Positions 37,315 to 50,489 are shown, counted from the first letter of the stretch. The stretch: 64,000 nt of DNA from Glomus cerebriforme (GCA_003550305.1 QKYT01000007.1:275815-339814); one strand, 5' to 3'. The notes: a model not told the origin generated them from the letters alone. A program made the numbers and translations.

Positions 37315-38095
37315 TGAAGTGTATGATGTTTTGTGTTAATTAAATTGCTTAATTGATTATTGAAAATTATATTTATTGATTTTAAATATTAAACATTGCA
37401 TAATACTTACTATATTACTGGATTGCGTAATCTATTATTGCACTTTATTGTAAAGTTGATATCATCGTAATATAATTCGATATATAATAGGTTTCAATTA
37501 AAAAGTTATGAAGCTTGTCCCAATGATTCACAACTATCATTATCAATTTGAATTTTTTTTTTTTATTTTGTTCGTTATTTAACAATCTTTCTCATACAGT
37601 TCTGAAGTTGCTGCTAACAAATCATAATTTAGTTTCCCTTTGATAAAGAGGTATGTTTCTTTTATTAATTTTAAGGTATGAAGCTTGATTAATTGATTAA
37701 ACCAAATTTATTTTATAAAATCTGTAATTGAGGGAAAAAAATTATAAATCTAATAATAAGATTCATCGATGTTTCAGCCATTCACCAGAAAAATGCACTG
37801 GGTCCGGATATGAAAGATCTTATTAGCAATAAATTCTGAAGCGGGCCAGATCCGAGAATGCAAGAGTATAAGGAAAGCAGGTTTAAACACACACACTGTA
37901 GTAATCAAAACCCAATTAGATAAATAAAAAGGCAAAACTTTAGATAAAAAGTGTAGCTACTTTTATTTTAGTTGTAATTCACGTGTACTTTAAACTATAC
38001 TAAATTTAGCAAGAAAAAACAACTGACTAATTTTAGTTCCACTTCGAATTTTAACTGATACAATCTATTATCTATACAGCACAACTCTTTAAAAA
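37315..38095. other. Intergenic between Nup82 and UBC13
   Basis: AT-rich, co-oriented genes on both sides. Sequence from about 37760 is less AT-biased and probably holds the UBC13 5' untranslated region and promoter. No open frame or RNA recognised. Confidence 0.5.
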
Positions 38096-38890
38096 ATGGC
38101 CGCACTCCCAAAAAGAATCATCAAAGTAATTTACTTTTTTTTAATAACTTTTTATTTCTTTATGATGATAAACTGTTCTTTTTTTATATCAATAGGAAAC
38201 CGAACGATTGATCGCGGATGCGGTACCTGGCATTAGTGCAAGACCTCATGAAGATAACCTTCGCTACTTTGACGTTGACATCACAGGACCAGAACAGTCT
38301 CCCTTTGAAGGTTTGCTTTTTCGATCGTATTTCTAATTTTTATTTTATTAAAATGGAATTTTTGTAAATAATGTTGGGTCAACTGATTTTATTAGGCGGC
38401 GTTTTTAAACTTGAGTTGTTTCTTCCTGAAGAATATCCAATGGCACCACCAAAAGTCCGCTTTTTAACCAAAATATATCATCCAAACATTGATAAGCTAG
38501 GTAGAATTTGTTTGGACATTTTAAAAGGTTCGTGAATTACGTATTTTTTAAAAAAATTTGGCCTATGCTTTTTAGTTTGATCAATAATAATTTTTCCCAT
38601 TTATTCATTATAAATTTTGATTAATTTTGTTTTTTAGATAAATGGTCACCAGCGTTACAGATTCGTACGGTGCTTCTCTCCATACAAGCACTTCTTTCAG
38701 CACCAAACCCAGATGATCCCTTAGCAAATGATGTAGCACAACATTGGAAAGATAACGAACCGGAAGCAATTGCAAAAGGTATGAGGTCGCATTTTTTATA
38801 TAAGAATATTAGTGATATTTATCTATAATTTGTATAGCTCGCGAATGGACCCAAAAATATGCCGAGAACCTAGTACCACCCCAGGAATAA
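38096..38890 (+). CDS. UBC13: Ubiquitin-conjugating enzyme E2 N (Ubc13)
   Basis: E2 that builds Lys63-linked chains with its partner Mms2/Uev1, in post-replication repair. Exons: 38096-38125, 38196-38310, 38396-38527, 38638-38778 and 38838-38890. Reads [20 protein letters not shown], then [78 protein letters not shown] (catalytic Cys in GRICLDIL), [35 protein letters not shown] and [13 protein letters not shown] box and catalytic Cys intact; about 155 residues as expected. Confidence 0.97.
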
Positions 38891-39320
38891 GATCGCTTAT
38901 TCAAGGATTGTATCACTTTGATTTAAGGATTTGGTAAAACTAGAACTTACCGCCATGAATTCTATAACACCATAAATATTGCCATTGAATACAATGAAAG
39001 ATTTTGTTAAATGTTAGACGTAAATATGTTTTTTCTGATATAAACCACTTTGTTTTTAATTTTCATTCGAGAAAATTTTCCTCATTTTCTCATAATCATT
39101 ATAATAGAGTAGTAAATTTGATATTTTAATTATCCATTACATGTGTAATTTTTGAATTATTCCATGTCATTTGCATGTAGGAAATATCTAAGAATATGGA
39201 ATTTGATAAAATTATTATTAAGTTCCAGATTAGAACTCTGTTGTTTTGATTCTAGATTTCTAATATAATGAAATTCTTAGATTATTCAAACAGATTCGTA
39301 CCAACCCATTAGCATCATAT
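38891..39320. other. Convergent 3' spacer
   Basis: 3' untranslated regions of UBC13 (+) and PSD1 (-). No other feature seen. Confidence 0.5.
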
Positions 39321-41142
39321 TTAAATCTCTCCAATCTTTTGTCCATATTTAATCTTTTGCCCTGGTTTCATACAAAACCTGAATTCAAATGGTGCTTCAA
39401 ACACCAAAACTATAGTAGAACCTAAGCAAAATCCTCCCATTTCATCACCAGTTCTCAATGGTTGTCCACCAAGTAATTTGCTGGCTTTCTTATAAGAAAC
39501 CTCCGTATATGTTCCGACGGGTAAATCTTCTCTTCGATTAGTTCGGAGAGCCTGGGATAACAATCATAAGCTATAGCAAACACTTTCCTTTTATTTAAAC
39601 AATTTAACTCGATTCATTAAATACCTTGTCAAAATCAATTCGGATAGAGCCTACATTTGTGGCTCCAACCGGAATCATTGAAAAAAATCCATATCTCCAT
39701 CTTCCAAGTAATGCAACACGTTCATTTAAAACCAACAAATCTGGCAACATTTTTAACATATATGGTGATACAGAGAACAATTCCCCTAAAAACAAAATCA
39801 TTGCTTTAGTTCATAATAATGAATATGTTAAAAACGTGCCTGTTAAATGTACCTGCAAAATGTCGTCTCATTTCAACAACCCAATTTGTTGGAGAATGAA
39901 ACCTATGATAATCACCAGGAGCAAGGTATATTACGCAAAAATAAAGTGTATTTCCTTCTCTAACTTTATGTGCAGAAGAAAAAGGTGTCGCAAATTTCGT
40001 CACAACAGCTAATTCTTTTTGAAACCCATTTTCTTCAAATCGAACTGAAGCATCTTCACCAACACTACTGTCTTGTTTAGTAGCTCCAGCTGGATCAACA
40101 CCAAGTAAAGCATCTAGGGAATACGCGATGCCATTAACATTCGCAAACTCCTTTTCATCAGCAATGTGAGTCGATGTAACTACATGTTTTTCTTGTTCAA
40201 TCACATCATCTTTTCCCTCCTTGCGTTTGTGACCTAAGAATGCATCTAGTGAATATGTTATTCCTTTCACCTGCTCTACTTTACCATTGTTAACTAATCC
40301 AAAACTTAATACTCTGCCATCCGCCGGTGATACCTTTAAAAAAACAATTAATTAATAAAAAAAATTTGTTATAAAGGAATTAAATTAAATATCAAAACCA
40401 AAAATCATATCAGACCCCACAAGTGCTGCATTTTCTATAGGTCTCACACCCGGCTTTAATGATCTATAGAAAAAAGAACCTAGATTTGGATAACTTTTTA
40501 GATCAGTATTTTCAATTTCCTCCAAATTACATTTAAATATCCAACTATAAAATTTAAAACAAGGCTCCCTAAGCCACACAGGTAAATTATATTCGTTATT
40601 AATTCGACCCCACAATCTAGATAATGCTCGAAGAGGGAGCGTGTCAATTAAGTATACCTGCACAAATTAACATTAGAGGGCATCAGGGCATCAAGCATCA
40701 AATTAACCAAAATGCTTTAGTATATTACCTGCCAAGGACCTATTATAATGGGTCGAATTTCCGTTGATGTATCTTGTTTTTTTCTTTTCTCACGGGCATA
40801 AACGCGAAACATATGCTGAAATGCAATGAATGTTATTCCTATTCCAATGGGTATAGGATACCAGGTTACTTTAGTTTTCTTCCAAGCCTCATTAAATCGT
40901 TCTAAAGACAACTCGATAATAAGCATTTTGATGATTAAACGTGTGAAAAAAAGTCAAAAAATTTTACCAGTAAAAGGACGTTCCCTTTTTTGTTCCTTCT
41001 GTTGGAATCTTGAAGAAATATTTATTGCTCGCGAACGCTTGGTAAAAACAGTAGAAAATACATTATACTGAAAATTAACTTGGGTTCTACTTTGTAAGCG
41101 AAATGCAACAAGAGAAATCCTTTTAGTTCCAAGTAAAATCAT
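39321..41142 (-). CDS. PSD1: Mitochondrial phosphatidylserine decarboxylase, type I
   Basis: Converts phosphatidylserine to phosphatidylethanolamine at the inner mitochondrial membrane. The N-terminus ([20 protein letters not shown], rich in Arg/Ser) looks like a presequence. Intron 1 joins PFT to [11 protein letters not shown]; then comes one membrane helix ([15 protein letters not shown]), [48 protein letters not shown], and [13 protein letters not shown], which appears a second time as [32 protein letters not shown] and [20 protein letters not shown] follow. The LGST site ([16 protein letters not shown]), where the enzyme cleaves itself and forms the pyruvoyl group, is intact. The duplicated YSLDA(F/L)LG with an acidic/Lys spacer between copies is somewhat unusual. 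Confidence 0.93.
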
Positions 41143-41303
41143 TATTTGAAAAACAATAAAGGAAAGACAAAATTACATCTAATCATCTATTATTTGATGA
41201 TCATCTTATGATCTGACCAATGATCGTATATCTGTAATATCCTAACTTTTTTCATAAAAAAATCTTTTTTTTTTTGCTACTTACCAGGAAACCTATTCAC
41301 ACC

Positions 41304-43110
41304 ATGCTTCGTTCATGCCGGTTATCAAGTAAATTTATGATCCCAATTAGTGGTTTGCTAAGTCGTAACTATGCTAGTGTTGCTGCTTCATCTGTAGTTG
41401 TCACAAAGTCTAAAGCTGGAGTTACAGTTGTTTCAATTGAAGGTGAACTTATAGTTTACATATGAAAAGCCTTTTTTTGTAAAATTTTGAGAACAGTTGG
41501 TGGGTGTTAAAATTTATTCTCTATTTTATTTGAATTATGAATATAAATATAAAAAGATAATGCTCCCGCTTCTTCTGTTGCCGTTGTAGTAAAGGCTGGT
41601 TCCCGAGCAGAGTCTACTGATAATGTTGGTGTGGCTCATTTTTTGAAGAATTTTGCTTTTAGGGTAAGGGAATAATATTAATTACAAAATTTCCGAGGAA
41701 ATGAATCCTATATCGATTATATGTATATTTTTTTTTACGATTGTACGATCACAATATTGAAGGTTAATAATATTCACTAATCACAGAACACTAAAGATAA
41801 AACCACATTTAAGTTAACACGTCAAGCAGAGCTTCTCGGTGGTATCTTATCGGCGAATTTGACGAGAGAAAGTTTGATTATTTCTAGTGAATTTTTACGT
41901 GAAGATCTGTATGTAATCAATATTTTATATTCTTTTTTTTCAAAAATAATAATTAAAACTATATTTTAATGGACTTCGGATTTATATTCATTCAGTTCAT
42001 ATTTCTTGGAAACGTTAACTGACGTTGTTTTCAAAACAAAATACGAACCATATGAGTTCAGGGATGTAAAAAAGAGTGTTAGTTTTGAAAGAGGAGTAGC
42101 CGAGGCTATCCCCGAAGTTGTAGCTTTAGACGCAGCTCATGCAGTTGCATTCCGTCATGGCTTAGGCAATTCTTTATTTGCGAATGCTACAACAAAGGTC
42201 ACGAGTAGTGAACAAGTTAAAGCATTTTCTAATAAGGTTTATACTGCGCCCAACATTACCGTTGTTGGTACATCTGTAAACCATAAAGAGTTAGTGTCAC
42301 TGACAGATAAATTATTCGAGAAAGTTAGTCATACTATCCCTTCTACACCGATTCCTTCTAAATATTTCGGTGGGGAAGCTAGAATTGCCACATCAGGTAG
42401 TAGTCATTTTGTTCTTGGGTTTGAAGGAGCACCAATAGGAACTTCCGAATATACTATTCTTCAAGTTTTACGTGCTCATTTAGATGGAGAGACGCATACA
42501 AAATGGGGTGATGGTGTAACTCCATTAGCTCAATTAGCAAATAAACTTAAAGATGTTCAGATTAGTTCGTTTAATGCGGGATATTCTGATGCTGGTCTTT
42601 TTGGTATATACGTTTCTGGAGCACCAACATCTATATACGCGACTGCTAGAGCTGTTGCTGAACATTTGAAGCACGTATTTCATATTTCAAAAGAAGATTT
42701 CCAACGAGCTGTAGCTAAGGCTAAATATCATACTGCTGCTTCTTTTGATACACGTGCTTCCAAAATTGAGCTTTTTGGTGGGCAGGTAATAATCATCTAT
42801 TATTTTAATACTTATTTAACCTTTATTTATTAACTTTCTTCAAAAACTATTATTTTGAAGATTTTATATTCCGGCAGAATTATTCCTGTTTCGGATGCAA
42901 TAGAAGAATTTGATCATGTCACAATTGAAGACATTAAAAATGTATGGAGGTTAACATTTAATTAAAATTCTTCACGTGATACATATTTACCGGGAATTTT
43001 TGTTTTCAAATCAAATTTTATATCAGGTAGCGGAAAAACTTCTGAAGAGCACGCCCACGACTGTTGCATTAGGTGATATCGGCACTTTACCTCATTCTGA
43101 TGTTTTTTAA
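41304..43110 (+). CDS. QCR2: Cytochrome b-c1 complex subunit 2 (core protein 2)
   Basis: Core 2 subunit of respiratory complex III, M16 peptidase-like but without the zinc site. Exons: 41304-41442, 41557-41663, 41787-41908, 41996-42785, 42861-42941 and 43027-43110, all in frame. The start MLRSCRLSSKFMIPISG is a presequence; then SKAGVTVVSIEG, VAVVVKAGSRAESTDNVGVA, HFLKNFAFRNTKDKTTFKLT, RQAELLGGILSANLTRESLI, SYFLETLTDV. No HxxEH is present: the place of the zinc motif reads HFLKNF, as expected for core 2. The second M16 half has HFVLGFEGAPIGTSEYTILQ and FNAGYSDAGLFGIYVSG. A TTG-started extension of the frame upstream of 41304 is not used here. Confidence 0.92.
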
Positions 43111-43378
43111 TTATATTCCACCGTAGAACGATCAAAAAATTTTTTATGTCGAAGTAAATACTGACCTAGTATTTATTTTTTGTATTTAATAAAAGAAAAG
43201 AATGATCTTAATGTTTAAACTTCAAAAATGTATAATTGATTCTTTAAATTAAAAAAAAGCCCTTGGTAACTAGTATCCAAATGAAACCTTATTTGGTACA
43301 AGTTTTATCACAAAGGGCAATAACAAATATTTTTGACAATGTTATATATTATCCTACCTGCTTCCATTTTGCTTATAG

Positions 43379-43596
43379 TTAGCTTGGAGGTCTCACCCAG
43401 TTGTCTACATTTAAAAATTAAAAAAGTTAAAATAAAATAATTCTAACAAAATGTGCGCATATCGGAGTCTGTCGCATTCGAATACTGACCTGACCATACT
43501 TCCTCATCAATTACAATATAGATCACGTAACCAATTACGAATATATGAGACAATAGCTCTAACAAAATTTAAGAATTTTCCATTGGACATTTTCAT
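43379..43596 (-). CDS. Possible very short protein, two exons
   Basis: 43596-43515 and 43404-43379 join across a 110-nt intron (gtaatt...atgtag) into 35 codons: MKMSNGKFLNFVRAIVSY, then RNWLRDLYYNWVRPPS, stop. The frame is open further upstream to a possible acceptor at about 43640, so a 5' exon may exist. The hydrophobic/aromatic and basic character suggests a small membrane-associated subunit, but I do not recognise it. Low confidence: short frames are expected by chance. Confidence 0.25.
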
Positions 43597-43819
43597 AGGG
43601 CCAGCTTTTTCAAGATTTTGGAATGATTCTCCCTACGAAAAATAAAAATCTAAGGAAACTTGTCACCCATGAATATGAGATTGCAGTCTTTATTTTGTAG
43701 TTTATGAAAAAAACATCTATGATTTTTAAGGAAGTATTTTATTTTTTTTCAGTTTTAAATCAAGTTTCCAAATTTTATTTATTTGATTATGATCACTACA
43801 TGGGAGTTTTAGCAATTCC

Positions 43820-45646
43820 TTATTGTAAAACACAATTATTTTGTCTATTAGCAAATTCAACAAATTGTAAATTTTGTGCCACATGATAGTCATGTTCAAT
43901 TGCTAATTCTTCATCCACAATACCTGGATGCACCCGTTGTAGTTCATAAAAAAGTAAATAGCCATGTCGACTAAATTCATTAAATAACATAGTTGTACCT
44001 TGTAAAGAATTAAATTTTGTTACTCGTTCATTTAAATTAAGATCATCTAATCTAATCCACCCTTCCTCCTAGAATCAAAACAAAAATCAATAACATGTAT
44101 TGTATAATATGAAATGAGATATAAAAGATACTACATACATCATCTAAAGTAAAACCTTTGTAGTGTCCTGAAGTTAGGTTGTTACCATAATGACAAACAA
44201 CTTCAAAAAAGTAATTGTTATGAACTTTTTCTTTATGATATTAAGTTGCAATATAAGAAATAACCACTGTATAATAGAATTTCTCACCTGATCTTAATTT
44301 TAAATGATAATGAATATCGATACCGCAATGGCAAGGAGGTTCATCTGCGGCATCTGAATTAACAAAAGCATTAAAATTGACAGAGGGTGGTATATACACA
44401 TTTTTGTTTATTCTAAATGGTTGTAGATTTTCATTATAGCCATAACGTTTAAGTACAAGCGGAAGTATTAAATTTGTTGCAGGAAAATGTGATTCAACCG
44501 CTTTTATGTTTTCACCTATAAAAAATATATGTTTAAGAAAATAATGATTAAGTATAATTTCAAATAGGTATTTCTATGGAAATTACCTTGCTCATTACTA
44601 GCAGAATAGAATGGCAAAAGCTTTAAAACTTGCCAAGCAGAAACTTCCGTCTGTTTAAAGTCATCATCTAAACGATTTATTCCAGAAACTACACTATCAT
44701 GAAAATAATTTATTAATGCTTCTTCCAAAGAAACAGGTGTTTCATCCATCGGATCACCAGGTATAGAAACCTGGATCAACCGTTCAGTAATAACACGCTC
44801 ATCATTTGCATCAGCACTAGCACCGTGAAATAAATGCATCCCAAGAGGTAGATAAGGAAGTTCATAAAGGCAAGATAAAAATAAAAAAAATTCGCTGGCA
44901 TCCTCTTGTGTTGGATTTCCATTATCGTCTTTACCAATCCATCCGCAGTTTATTAAATATTCACGCAATTGCTATTAATGTCAGCAAATCAATTGTGAAA
45001 ATAATAATTACTGAAAATATTACAAGATAATAATCTCGACACTTTTGGCTAACCTTAATCATATAAGAATTCGTAAATTTGCCTGACCGAAGCCTATTCA
45101 CAAATAATCTTAAATGTGTTTGTAAACCTCGCGTATTCATCCCTTCCGCCTGTACAAAAAGAAGACCATCGAAAGATTGAATTCGCGCAAACATTGCAAA
45201 TAAAACACTATCTGCATAATAAAATTAAATTTTTTCTCAATTAAATACGTAAATAAATTATTAATATATTTCTGAGCATTACCTATATAACAACTAGTCA
45301 TGCGGTCATTTTCACACCCCAACATTACTATGTCCTTTTGTATATCTACAATTATCCCTTCTTCAGCCTCCCCCAGATCACTACAATACTCTGCGACCTC
45401 TCTTACATTCCATGCATTTAATTCTAAAAGTTTTTCAATTTGACAAGTATCCAAAGGATGTCCCAGCTCCTCTAAATACGTTCTTAACTGGTCTATTTTA
45501 CTTTCTTGTTCAGTGTCCTTAATATCCTTAACAGGTAAAGATAAATTTCTACGTGTGGAAGGAAATAAAAAAGTTATGCTATCTTTTAGTCTATGAACTG
45601 GAGAACGCGAAACTTTTATAGGCGAATTACTTGTATCGGAATCCAT
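43820..45646 (-). CDS. USP-fold (peptidase C19) deubiquitinase-like protein
   Basis: Exon 1 (45646 to about 45285) starts MDSDTSNSPIKVSRSPVHR and has a UBA-like helical stretch (EELGHPLDTCQIEKLLELNAW). It ends with the cysteine box ENDRMTSCYIG, which splices to VLFAMFARIQSFD: the N-x-CYI(G/N)xVLFAMF motif of a small fungal group of C19 enzymes. Then NTRGLQTHLRLFVNRLRSGK, LRECLINCGW-type region (REYLINCGWIGKDDNGNPTQ), EDASEFFLFLSCLYELPYLP (the QEDASEF box), and at the end the histidine box HYGNNLTSGHYKGFTLDD, with WIRLDDL and HGYLLFYELQRV closing the fold. The Cys and His boxes are both present, so it is probably active. I do not know its substrate. The stop is at 43820. Confidence 0.8.
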
Positions 45647-46136
45647 ATTACAGTTGATCGTTGATTAAAAAGTAGGAGTTTAACTATACAACAACAATTA
45701 GTCTCATCAATAAATAACGATAGGGTAAAGCTGTGTAACCCGTTCATACATGCAAATCTATGTAAATAGAAAATTTTATAATATACTCAACTTGGTAATT
45801 TAACATCCTGTGATTGATAATAATCCAATGGACAAAATTATGCTCATATTATCGAAAGTTCGGAAAGGATTAGTTCATTAGTATCTAATGCTGAGGCACA
45901 ATCCTTAAAATTCGAAAGATATTAAACTATACATTACAGAGCGCTTGCTGCGCCTGTCCAATTTTGTACACGTAAATGCTGCGCCATAACTTGACTTAAA
46001 ATGATGAGGGAGGATTTTCATTGTCCGGCTATCTCCAGATATTACTATTACTTCAGTCTAGCTTTTTTTCAGTTTGTTTTTTTTCTTTTTTTTACTATTT
46101 TTCAAAGAAACAGCCGTCAAACATATTTTGTTAACA
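45647..46136. promoter_or_regulatory. Divergent promoter region, C19 peptidase (-) and RPD3 (+)
   Basis: 490 bp, less AT-rich than deserts around 45930-46040. No gene or RNA recognised. Confidence 0.45.
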
Positions 46137-48982
46137 ATGGCAACACTCGCTAATCACTCGAAATCTAAAAAACGCGTTTCTTACTTTTATGATGGTAAAG
46201 TAGAACTCGCGATTTATTTGAAAGTTTCCTTTAAACTTAATTGTTTTTTTTTTGATTTTGTTTTCTTAGAGGACGTTGGAAATTTTACGTATGGTCAAGG
46301 TACAAATATGATAGTTTCTTTAATATTATGCATTCGCGTGTTTACACGTTCATTTATGCACTTATAAAAGGGAATCTTTCGTTTAATAGGTCATCCGATG
46401 AAACCACACCGAATGCGGATGGTTCATGATCTAGTTGTGAACTATAATTTATTTAAGAAAATGGAAGTTCTCGTATCCTTTTATGTTTTTTTTCATTATA
46501 GTTTAACTATAAATTATTGGATGAGGTTCATCGAATTTGTACGATATATATTTATCTTCAAGTCACATACAACTGATGTAATTTTTGTAGAACCCAAAAC
46601 CCGCTACTCTGAGACAAATGACGCGATTTCATACAGATGAATACATTGATTTTTTGTATAGAGTCACGCCTCAAAATGTTGAAGAATTATCAATGCAACA
46701 AACTAGATGTATACTATGCGTAATCTTCTTGTTTAACCTCTCTTTGGATAACATTCTAATTTATTTCTGAACTCATTCAGTTAACGTTGGTGAGGATTGT
46801 CCAATTTTTGAAGGACTTTTCGAGTTTTGCTCAATTTCGGCTGGCGGTTCAATCGGTAATTATTAAATATAAAAACAAATGAATATATATATGTATATGC
46901 AATAGAAAGAAATTTACTAAGGTTTGTTGTTCATCTTTATAGATGCTGCAAATAAATTAACTGGTGGAGAATCAGATATCGCGATTAATTGGTCTGGTGG
47001 TCTTCATCATGCCAAGAGGTTTGAAGCATCCGGCTTCTGTTATGTTAATGATATCGTATTAGCTATTTTAGAGCTATTAAGGCAAGTGATTTATAGATTA
47101 TTAGCAAAATTATAATGATTAGATTTAGGTCAAACACGCGTTTGCTTTTCTATGTAACTAGATATCATCAACGCGTTCTTTATATTGATATTGATATACA
47201 TCATGGAGACGGTGTGGAAGAAGCATTCTATACAACAGACCGCGTATTAACATGTTCATTCCATAAATTTGGGCAATTTTTTCCGGGAACTGGGGATGTC
47301 TCAGTAAGTTAAATTAATGACGTTAAACGGTTGTTTTTTTTATTTATAGCATTATCATATAAATACCACATTTTTTGCGTTTCAGGATATTGGTATTGGA
47401 ACTGGAAAACATTACGCAGTTAATTTCCCTCTGAAAGATGGTATGGACGATTGGAATTATCAAAACGTATTTCGTCCGGTATGTAATTCCATACATTCAT
47501 TTATTACTGTAAGTACTCAGGTTTTATTTATTTATTAAGCACTTTGATATAACTTAGGTTGTAGAACATATTATGGGATGGTACCGTCCAGGAGCTGTAG
47601 TTTTGCAATGTGGTGCCGATTCACTTGCGGGCGATCGATTGGGTTGTTTTAATTTGTCGATGAAAGGACACGCTGCATGCGTTGACTTTGTCAAAGGTTT
47701 TAATCTCCCAATGTTAGTTGTTGGTGGAGGTGGATATACCATACGTAATGTAGCTCGTGCATGGACATACGAAACCGGTCTTTTATTAGGAGAAAATCTA
47801 AGTGAAGGTAATTTATTTAATTCAGAATCAACTATACAATTTCTGTGCTTGTTTATTAATTTATTTTGAAAAAATAAATTTAAGACCTTCCTTATAACAA
47901 TTTTCTGGAGTATTACGGCCCTGAATATAAATTAGATGTTCCAGCTAATAATATGGAAAATATGAATACACCAGCTTATTTAGCTGATATGAAGTGAGTG
48001 AGCTATATTTATTAATTTTTACGAAGAGGAAATTTTTAATAATCAAATGATTATAATATTTAGGGCAAAGGTATTTGAAAATTTAAGGAACATTCCTTTT
48101 GCACCAAGTGTTCAAATGCAACGTAAGTATTATTTAAATCTTATTGGTTAAACCATTAACTAAATATTTACGATTTAAAATTGCAATTCTAGAGGTTCCA
48201 TATGATTATGAATCAGAGGAAGAAGATGATAATGAAAATCCGGATATAAGAATGACACGTTAGTCAAAATCTTTTTATATGTATAGCCCACGTCTTTTCC
48301 ATACGGTGAAACTTATAACTTAACTATTATAATAGAACGACAACGTAATGCACTTGTTGTGCCAGATAATGAACTTTCAGATTCCGAGGATGAAGGAAAT
48401 AGACGGAATGAAAGGAGCTATCATACTAATGGAAAGGGAGAATCTTCAGCGCGTAAACCGCGTGCTAGCCATAAAAATTCATCGAATGAACATGAAGGAC
48501 GTAGTTCATCTCGCACGCATAAATCAAGTCGAGAAAAAGATGGACGTAATAAATTATTGAAATCATCCCGTTTGCTTGATGATGTATTGAATACTTCGAT
48601 TAGAAGATCTAGTCCTTCAGCAGATCGTCCTTCAATAATGGTTACATCGCCAAGTACTAATACAAGTACACCTAAACATTCTGTTTTATCAGCACCTGAA
48701 ATGACAACAAAACAGGAACCCGAAATACTAGAATCAACCGTTTCTTTAACTCAAACTCAAATCGAAGATACAGCAAATAAACCGAGCGATAACATTAATA
48801 ACATTGATAACAATGATAATAACGACAATGAAAATAATAATAACAGTATTAAAGAAAATAGAGACGAGATTAAGGACGATAATAACGACAAGAGTAATGA
48901 ACCAGAAGCTATGGAAATAGATACTAACGAATCAATTCCGGAAGTTAAACGAGAACCTGAAGATGTTGTAATGCAGCAGTAA
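46137..48982 (+). CDS. RPD3: Class I histone deacetylase RPD3/HDAC1-2
   Basis: Zinc-dependent lysine deacetylase of the Sin3/Rpd3 complexes. About a dozen exons. Reads [197 protein letters not shown]. The catalytic HHAKR histidines, the zinc ligands ([10 protein letters not shown] and GADSL) and the Tyr in GGGGYT are all there. After the domain, [12 protein letters not shown] and [20 protein letters not shown] lead to a long Ser/Lys-, then Asn/Asp-rich tail ending about residue 600, with two KxEPE-like motifs (VKREPEDVV). RPD3/HDAC1 rather than HDA1 by the YNPKPA and [11 protein letters not shown] blocks. Confidence 0.95.
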
Positions 48983-49153
48983 ATCATTAAAAAGAAAATC
49001 GGGGGGTTGAAGAAGTTTTTACTGTATTATTTATATTCCCTTGTCAATATCATTTCATTATACTAACATATTTATACTGATTAAGTATACTTGGCATTTA
49101 TTTTTTATATAATTGCATATATTAAAAGCTTTGTTTAGCATAATTTAACACTC
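48983..49153. other. Convergent 3' spacer
   Basis: 170 bp between the RPD3 stop and the last RRS1 exon on the other strand. Only AT-rich 3' flank. Confidence 0.5.
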
Positions 49154-50489
49154 CTATTGATCTCTTTTAGCAATAGCCTATAAAAAGAATTGTTATTGTT
49201 AGTTGATAATTTTGTAAAGTAAAAAAATCAAAATAACCCAAAAAAAAAAACCATTTTGCCTCTTACCTTTCTCACATTAACTATATCTCCTTTTTTACCA
49301 ACAATTTTTTTCAATATATTTAAACTTAATTCTTTTTCCTTCTTGACATCTCCAATACTTGGTTCAAACTTTAAAAAATTGGAAGAATAAAAGTTGTTAT
49401 TGTGTAAAAGTAAAATTTATTTTTTAAAATTATTAGAATATTTCATACCTTTCTTTTTACACCTTTCAATTTTGGTTCTCCTTCTAAAGGCTTATCAAAC
49501 TTTCCAATACTAGCCGTAGCTGTTTTAGACATGGCAATTTGTCGCTGTAATTCGGCTTTCCGTAATGAACGCGCATCTATACCTTTTGATTGATTTAATT
49601 CGGCTTCAGCGTCTTCAATATTTCTTCTATGACGTGCTTCATTCTTTACAATACGCTCTTTTTTAGCTTCGTGTCTTTTACTAAATTGATCTTCAAATGG
49701 ATCTGCAAAGAATAAACAAAATAAATTAGAATAAATAAATTCGCTTGGTATACTTAGTATCCAGAAAAACAATGATGTAAAAAAATCACCATCATTTTGT
49801 GGGACGGGAATTAACCAATCATTTGTACTATCATCATTAGTGCCTTTATAACCCCATCGAGGGACCCATTCACCAGTAGCTTCGTCAAATGTCATTTTGC
49901 TTTTTTTACGATGCTGTATGCCTTTAGCCTTTGCAAATCTCTCCCATCTTGTTGGAGGTTTAGGTTTTGGTAACTTTTTTTATAAAAAAAATAATAATGT
50001 GAATTGTGGGGAAATGAAATGTGTAGTAAATTTGATTCGCAAATAGAAAGTATAAAAATAAAATTTACAGGTTTCTCGCGCGGAATAACGGTAGTTTGTT
50101 CAGGTAATTCAGCCATTATACCAAGATCCGAAGATGTAATTGGTAATTTAAATATTTGATTTATTATTAGTTGAGTACCATCTCTTGTATACTCTTTGAG
50201 ATAATTATCTGTGTCATTTCTTTGAAAAAAGTAACGAGTTAATTTTAGGTATCGAGCTTAATCAACATTATAATATCATATTACTTTAATCGTGATTCAT
50301 CTAATGCATTAGTATCAAAACCGGCCAATAATGCAAGATCGTATTGTAAAGGAATTGGTTTTTCTACTGCTATTGATTTACTTTATTATAAAAGGAAAAA
50401 AGCATTAATCATAAGAAAATAATATTATATTGTAAGAATTAAACATACTATTTTGATTTTTGTGTTTCGAGTTGCTCCGAAACATCCAT
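49154..50489 (-). CDS. RRS1: Ribosome biogenesis regulator RRS1
   Basis: Nucleolar protein that with Rpf2 brings the 5S RNP to pre-60S particles. Start ATG 50489 (MDVSEQLETQKSK); following exons read YDLALLAGFDTNALDESRL, LKEYTRDGTQLIINQIFKLP, ELPEQTTVIPREKP, PTRWERFAKAKGIQ, KKSKMTFDEATGEWVPRWGY, WLIPVPQNDDPFEDQFSKRH, EAKKERIVKNEARHRRN. DEATGEWVPRWGYK and RWERFAKAKGI are diagnostic. I extend the gene past the apparent stop near 49230: a donor at 49266 (AAG|gtaaga) and acceptor at 49178 add a 24-nt last exon, giving NVRKAIAKRDQ, which fits the conserved RRS1 end (LNVRKAI) better than read-through into FFFGLF. Confidence 0.92.

Noticed and set aside
39626..40012. 128-codon plus-strand frame
   Set aside because: Antisense shadow of phosphatidylserine decarboxylase.
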